Origin: an uncultured Prevotellaceae bacterium | Lineage (GTDB): Bacteria; Bacteroidota; Bacteroidia; Bacteroidales; Bacteroidaceae | Assembly (NCBI GenBank): GCA_946539475.1 | Contig: CAMNHM010000136.1 | Coordinates: forward strand, 1 to 7,366 | Reading direction: 5' to 3' | Length of the DNA stretch: 7,366 nucleotides | Part shown: positions 5,426-7,366 of the stretch, piece after piece | Numbering within the stretch: the first letter of the stretch is position 1 | Layout: each line of letters opens with the position of its first letter | Translations under genes and position numbers: made by a program | Notes under the pieces: model-generated | What the model saw: the letters and a program-made list of their open reading frames with translations, nothing else | Database searches by the model: none | What the model was told of the DNA's origin: nothing

Positions 5426-7126
5426 ATGAAAAGAAGGATGATGGCGCTTTTTGCCGCACTGATGGCCATCGGGACAATGGCAGCAGAGGAATTACCCGTG
5501 ATCAGCATCACCACCGATACCGTGCTGAATGCACGCACGAAAGTGATGGCTCGCATGAAAGCTGGCGACTACGACGGATGGATAGGCATCAAGCTGCGTG
5601 GCAACAGCTCGCTGAGCTTCAATCAGAAGAAGTACACCATCGAGCTGCGCGACAGTCTCGGCAGCGACGTCGAGGCCCCGCTGCTGGGAATGCCTGCCCA
5701 CAGCGACTGGGTGCTGCTGGCACCGTATAACGATGTGTCGATGGTGCGCGACCCGCTGGCGTTCCAGCTGTGGCGCGACATGGGCCACTGGGGTCCGCGG
5801 ACGCGAATGGTCGAGGTGATGGTCGACGGCGACTATCGTGGCGTCTACATCCTCTCGGAGGCCATCAAGCGCGGTGTCGACCGTGTCGACATCTCGAAGC
5901 TGAAGAAGGGCGACATCAGCGGACGCGAGCTGACGGGAGGCTACCTGCTGCGCATCGACACTTACAACCAGGACGATGCCACCTTCCCCTCGAAGGTGCC
6001 CGGCGTGGGCGAGGGCATCATGACCAGCCAGATCACCTGGTCGTGCATCTATCCCAAGAAGAGCAAGCTGCAGCCTGAGCAGATGGCCTACATCGAGCAG
6101 TATGTCGACTCGATGGAGATGACCATACAGTCCGACCACTTCACCGATCCGCGATGGGGCTACGAGCGCTTCATCGACGTACGCTCCTTCGTCGACTATT
6201 TCATACATACCGAGCTCAGCCTGAATGCCGACGGCTACAAGCGCAGCGCCTATTTCTATAAGGAGAAGCAGCGAGAGGATGGCACCGGCGGCAAACTCTT
6301 CGCCGGCCCTGTCTGGGATTACAACCTGGCGTATGGCAACTGCAACTTCTGCAATGCCAACAACATCGAGGCATGGTGCTTCGAGGGCGGCAACACGCAG
6401 CCCACGCCTGCTTTCTGGCAGCGCCTGCTGCAGGACCCCGCCTTCCGTCGGGCGGTAAAGGTGCGCTACGAGGAGCTGCGAAAGGGAGTGCTGAGCAACG
6501 AGCATATCCTAGGCTACATAGACCGTCACGCCCAGCTCGTAGCACCTTACGAGAAGCGTCATTTCGAGAAGTATCCTGAGCTGCTCGTCAGCGAGGAGCA
6601 GAAAGAGCAGCTGGCGCAGCAGCCGGCCTTCACCTTCCCCTCGATGCCCGCCGGCGGCTTCTCTTTCCCGCCGATGAACGGCGACTCCATCGCCGGCTTC
6701 CCGGGTGCCTTCGCCTTCCCCTTCCCGCCGATGAACGGCGACTCCATCGCTGGCTTCCCGGGCGGTTTCCCCATGATGGGCTTTGACTCCATTCCGATGC
6801 TTCCCGGACGCTTCCCGGCGATGCCTCAGAGCTTCGACATGAGCAATTTCGGAGGCTTCGGCGACTTCAGCGGGGGCTTCGGTGATTTCGGTGGAGGCTT
6901 CGGCGATGCCATCGGGTGGTTTGCTGCCTATCGCGTCAGCTCGTACGCCGTGGAGATCAAGGTGCTCAAGCAGTGGCTCACCGACCGCCTGGCATTCCTC
7001 GACCGCGAGATAGCCCGCTTCGACAAGGACTTCGAGCCGCACGTCCAGGAGCTCCGGGAGATGAAAATGCCATCGTTCGGGGGTGGCTTTGGCTTCCCCT
7101 TCGCCTTCCCCGGCGCTGAACAGTGA
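5426..7126 (+). CDS. Secreted CotH-family protein kinase-like protein with Phe/Gly/Pro-rich insert
   Basis: The 566-residue product begins with a signal peptide (MKRRMMALFAALMAIGTMAA, likely cut before Glu21) and no lipobox Cys, so it should be exported. CotH-family features follow in order: IKLRGNSSL (55-63), YTIELRD (70-76), WVLLAPYNDVSMVRDPLAF (95-113), the hallmark GDYRGVYILSEAIKRGVDRVDI (135-156), GGYLLRID (171-178), FVDYFIHTEL (255-264) and the metal-site-like GPVWDYNLAYGN (294-305). The final segment YAVEIKVLKQWLTDRLAFLDREI (507-529) is the usual family helix. Some CotH proteins are atypical secreted kinases that phosphorylate other exported proteins, but the substrate here is unknown. 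Between about 399 and 497 lies a low-complexity insert with FPPMNGDSIAGFPG twice, a degenerate third copy, then Gly-Phe-Gly-Asp repeats. The tail (548-563) is also Gly/Phe-rich. The family boundaries on both sides of the insert are intact. Confidence 0.88.
   Translation: MKRRMMALFAALMAIGTMAAEELPVISITTDTVLNARTKVMARMKAGDYDGWIGIKLRGNSSLSFNQKKYTIELRDSLGSDVEAPLLGMPAHSDWVLLAPYNDVSMVRDPLAFQLWRDMGHWGPRTRMVEVMVDGDYRGVYILSEAIKRGVDRVDISKLKKGDISGRELTGGYLLRIDTYNQDDATFPSKVPGVGEGIMTSQITWSCIYPKKSKLQPEQMAYIEQYVDSMEMTIQSDHFTDPRWGYERFIDVRSFVDYFIHTELSLNADGYKRSAYFYKEKQREDGTGGKLFAGPVWDYNLAYGNCNFCNANNIEAWCFEGGNTQPTPAFWQRLLQDPAFRRAVKVRYEELRKGVLSNEHILGYIDRHAQLVAPYEKRHFEKYPELLVSEEQKEQLAQQPAFTFPSMPAGGFSFPPMNGDSIAGFPGAFAFPFPPMNGDSIAGFPGGFPMMGFDSIPMLPGRFPAMPQSFDMSNFGGFGDFSGGFGDFGGGFGDAIGWFAAYRVSSYAVEIKVLKQWLTDRLAFLDREIARFDKDFEPHVQELREMKMPSFGGGFGFPFAFPGAEQ
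6665..6762 (+). repeat. Direct DNA repeat inside the CotH-family gene
   Basis: A 41-bp unit at 6665-6705 recurs at 6722-6762 with a single silent difference (C versus T at 6751). The period is 57 bp, exactly 19 codons, so the frame is kept. The near identity at DNA level points to a recent duplication. A third copy just downstream is recognisable only in the protein (GFDSIPMLPGRFP). Confidence 0.9.
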
Positions 7127-7366
7127 CTGTCAGACGTAAGCATCGATGTCTTGATAGATCAAGAAGTTCGTAGCGAATAATCACGACAAATACTCTCCTG
7201 AGAATCGCGTCTTTTCAGGCTAAGAGGTCCTTGGCCGCAAAGAAGGGCTAGATTTAAGTAGTTGCTAAACTACTGACAATAAGCAGCTTGCAAATCTTGA
7301 GCCCAAAGGGTGATTTTGGCGGTCAACCGATGTGGCACTTTTGAACTGCAAGGTCAGCCACTTTGC
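7127..7366. other. Gene-poor right edge with inverted repeats and a short edge-running open frame
   Basis: I see no complete gene and no T-tract terminator for the CotH-family gene. Two perfect inverted repeats are present: TCTTGAT/ATCAAGA (7149-7164, 2-bp centre) and AGTAGTT/AACTACT (7257-7274, 4-bp centre). On the minus strand a frame of 33 codons is open from the right edge (7366) to a TAG at 7265-7267, which falls inside the second repeat. It reads AKWLTLQFKSATSVDRQNHP and onward. It could be the 3' end of a gene or of a mobile-element ORF starting outside the window, but it is too short to call. Confidence 0.4.
7257..7274. repeat. Perfect inverted repeat AGTAGTT-GCTA-AACTACT
   Basis: Seven-bp arms surround a 4-bp loop. 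The minus-strand TAG that ends the edge-running open frame lies in the centre. No U tract follows on either strand, so a stand-alone terminator role is not supported. Confidence 0.5.

Noticed and set aside
5492..6505. 337-codon minus-strand open frame opposite the CotH-family gene
   Set aside because: It is antisense to conserved CotH motifs. Its composition is biased and it has no domain signature.
7149..7164. TCTTGAT/ATCAAGA hairpin as terminator of the CotH-family gene
   Set aside because: The arms are AT-rich, the centre is only 2 bp and no T tract follows.

Overview
The window looks like Bacteroidales DNA, most likely from a Prevotella-like gut or rumen organism. Three lines of evidence support this. 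Three sites carry the Bacteroidetes -7 promoter box TAnnTTTG, each as TACCTTTG, and two of them also have a -33 TTTG at exactly 20 bp. Starts lack Shine-Dalgarno sequences and have A-rich leaders. The gene set (GH5 glucanase with an Ig-like module, dapB-lepB-lepB paralogue-wbqC cluster, secreted CotH-family protein) is typical of the group. Coding DNA is GC-rich while the intergenic DNA is AT-rich.

Layout: (1) 2-1357 (+) is the 3' part of a secreted GH5 endoglucanase-type gene, closed by a strong intrinsic terminator at 1402-1434. (2) 1435-1702 has no protein gene. On the minus strand it holds a TACCTTTG box, two stem-loops and a U-tract terminator (1451-1475), together an orphan structured small RNA candidate of about 160 nt or a 3'-UTR-derived RNA. 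(3) 5229 down to 1703 (-) is a four-gene cluster read leftward: dapB, lepB (large active signal peptidase I), a short S26 signal-peptidase paralogue, and a WbqC-family gene. The first promoter is at 5252-5283. (4) 5230-5425 is a divergent intergenic region with two matching promoters and a GC-rich inverted repeat. (5) 5426-7126 (+) is a secreted CotH-family protein kinase-like gene interrupted by a Phe/Gly/Pro-rich repetitive insert. (6) 7127-7366 has no convincing gene, but it holds inverted repeats and a short minus-strand open frame running off the edge.

The cluster joins lysine/diaminopimelate (cell wall) synthesis to protein export and, through WbqC, probably to surface glycan assembly. 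The flanking GH5 and CotH proteins both look exported and so are plausible clients of the signal peptidase.

Main points for a second look: the lepB paralogue has lost both residues of the Ser/Lys catalytic dyad (Gly and Cys stand in their places) while the rest of the fold is kept, which suggests a pseudoprotease beside the active enzyme. The whole gap between that gene and wbqC is a 7-bp tandem repeat of 9.7 copies. The orphan RNA candidate lies at 1451-1612. The CotH protein carries a low-complexity insert with recent DNA-level duplication.
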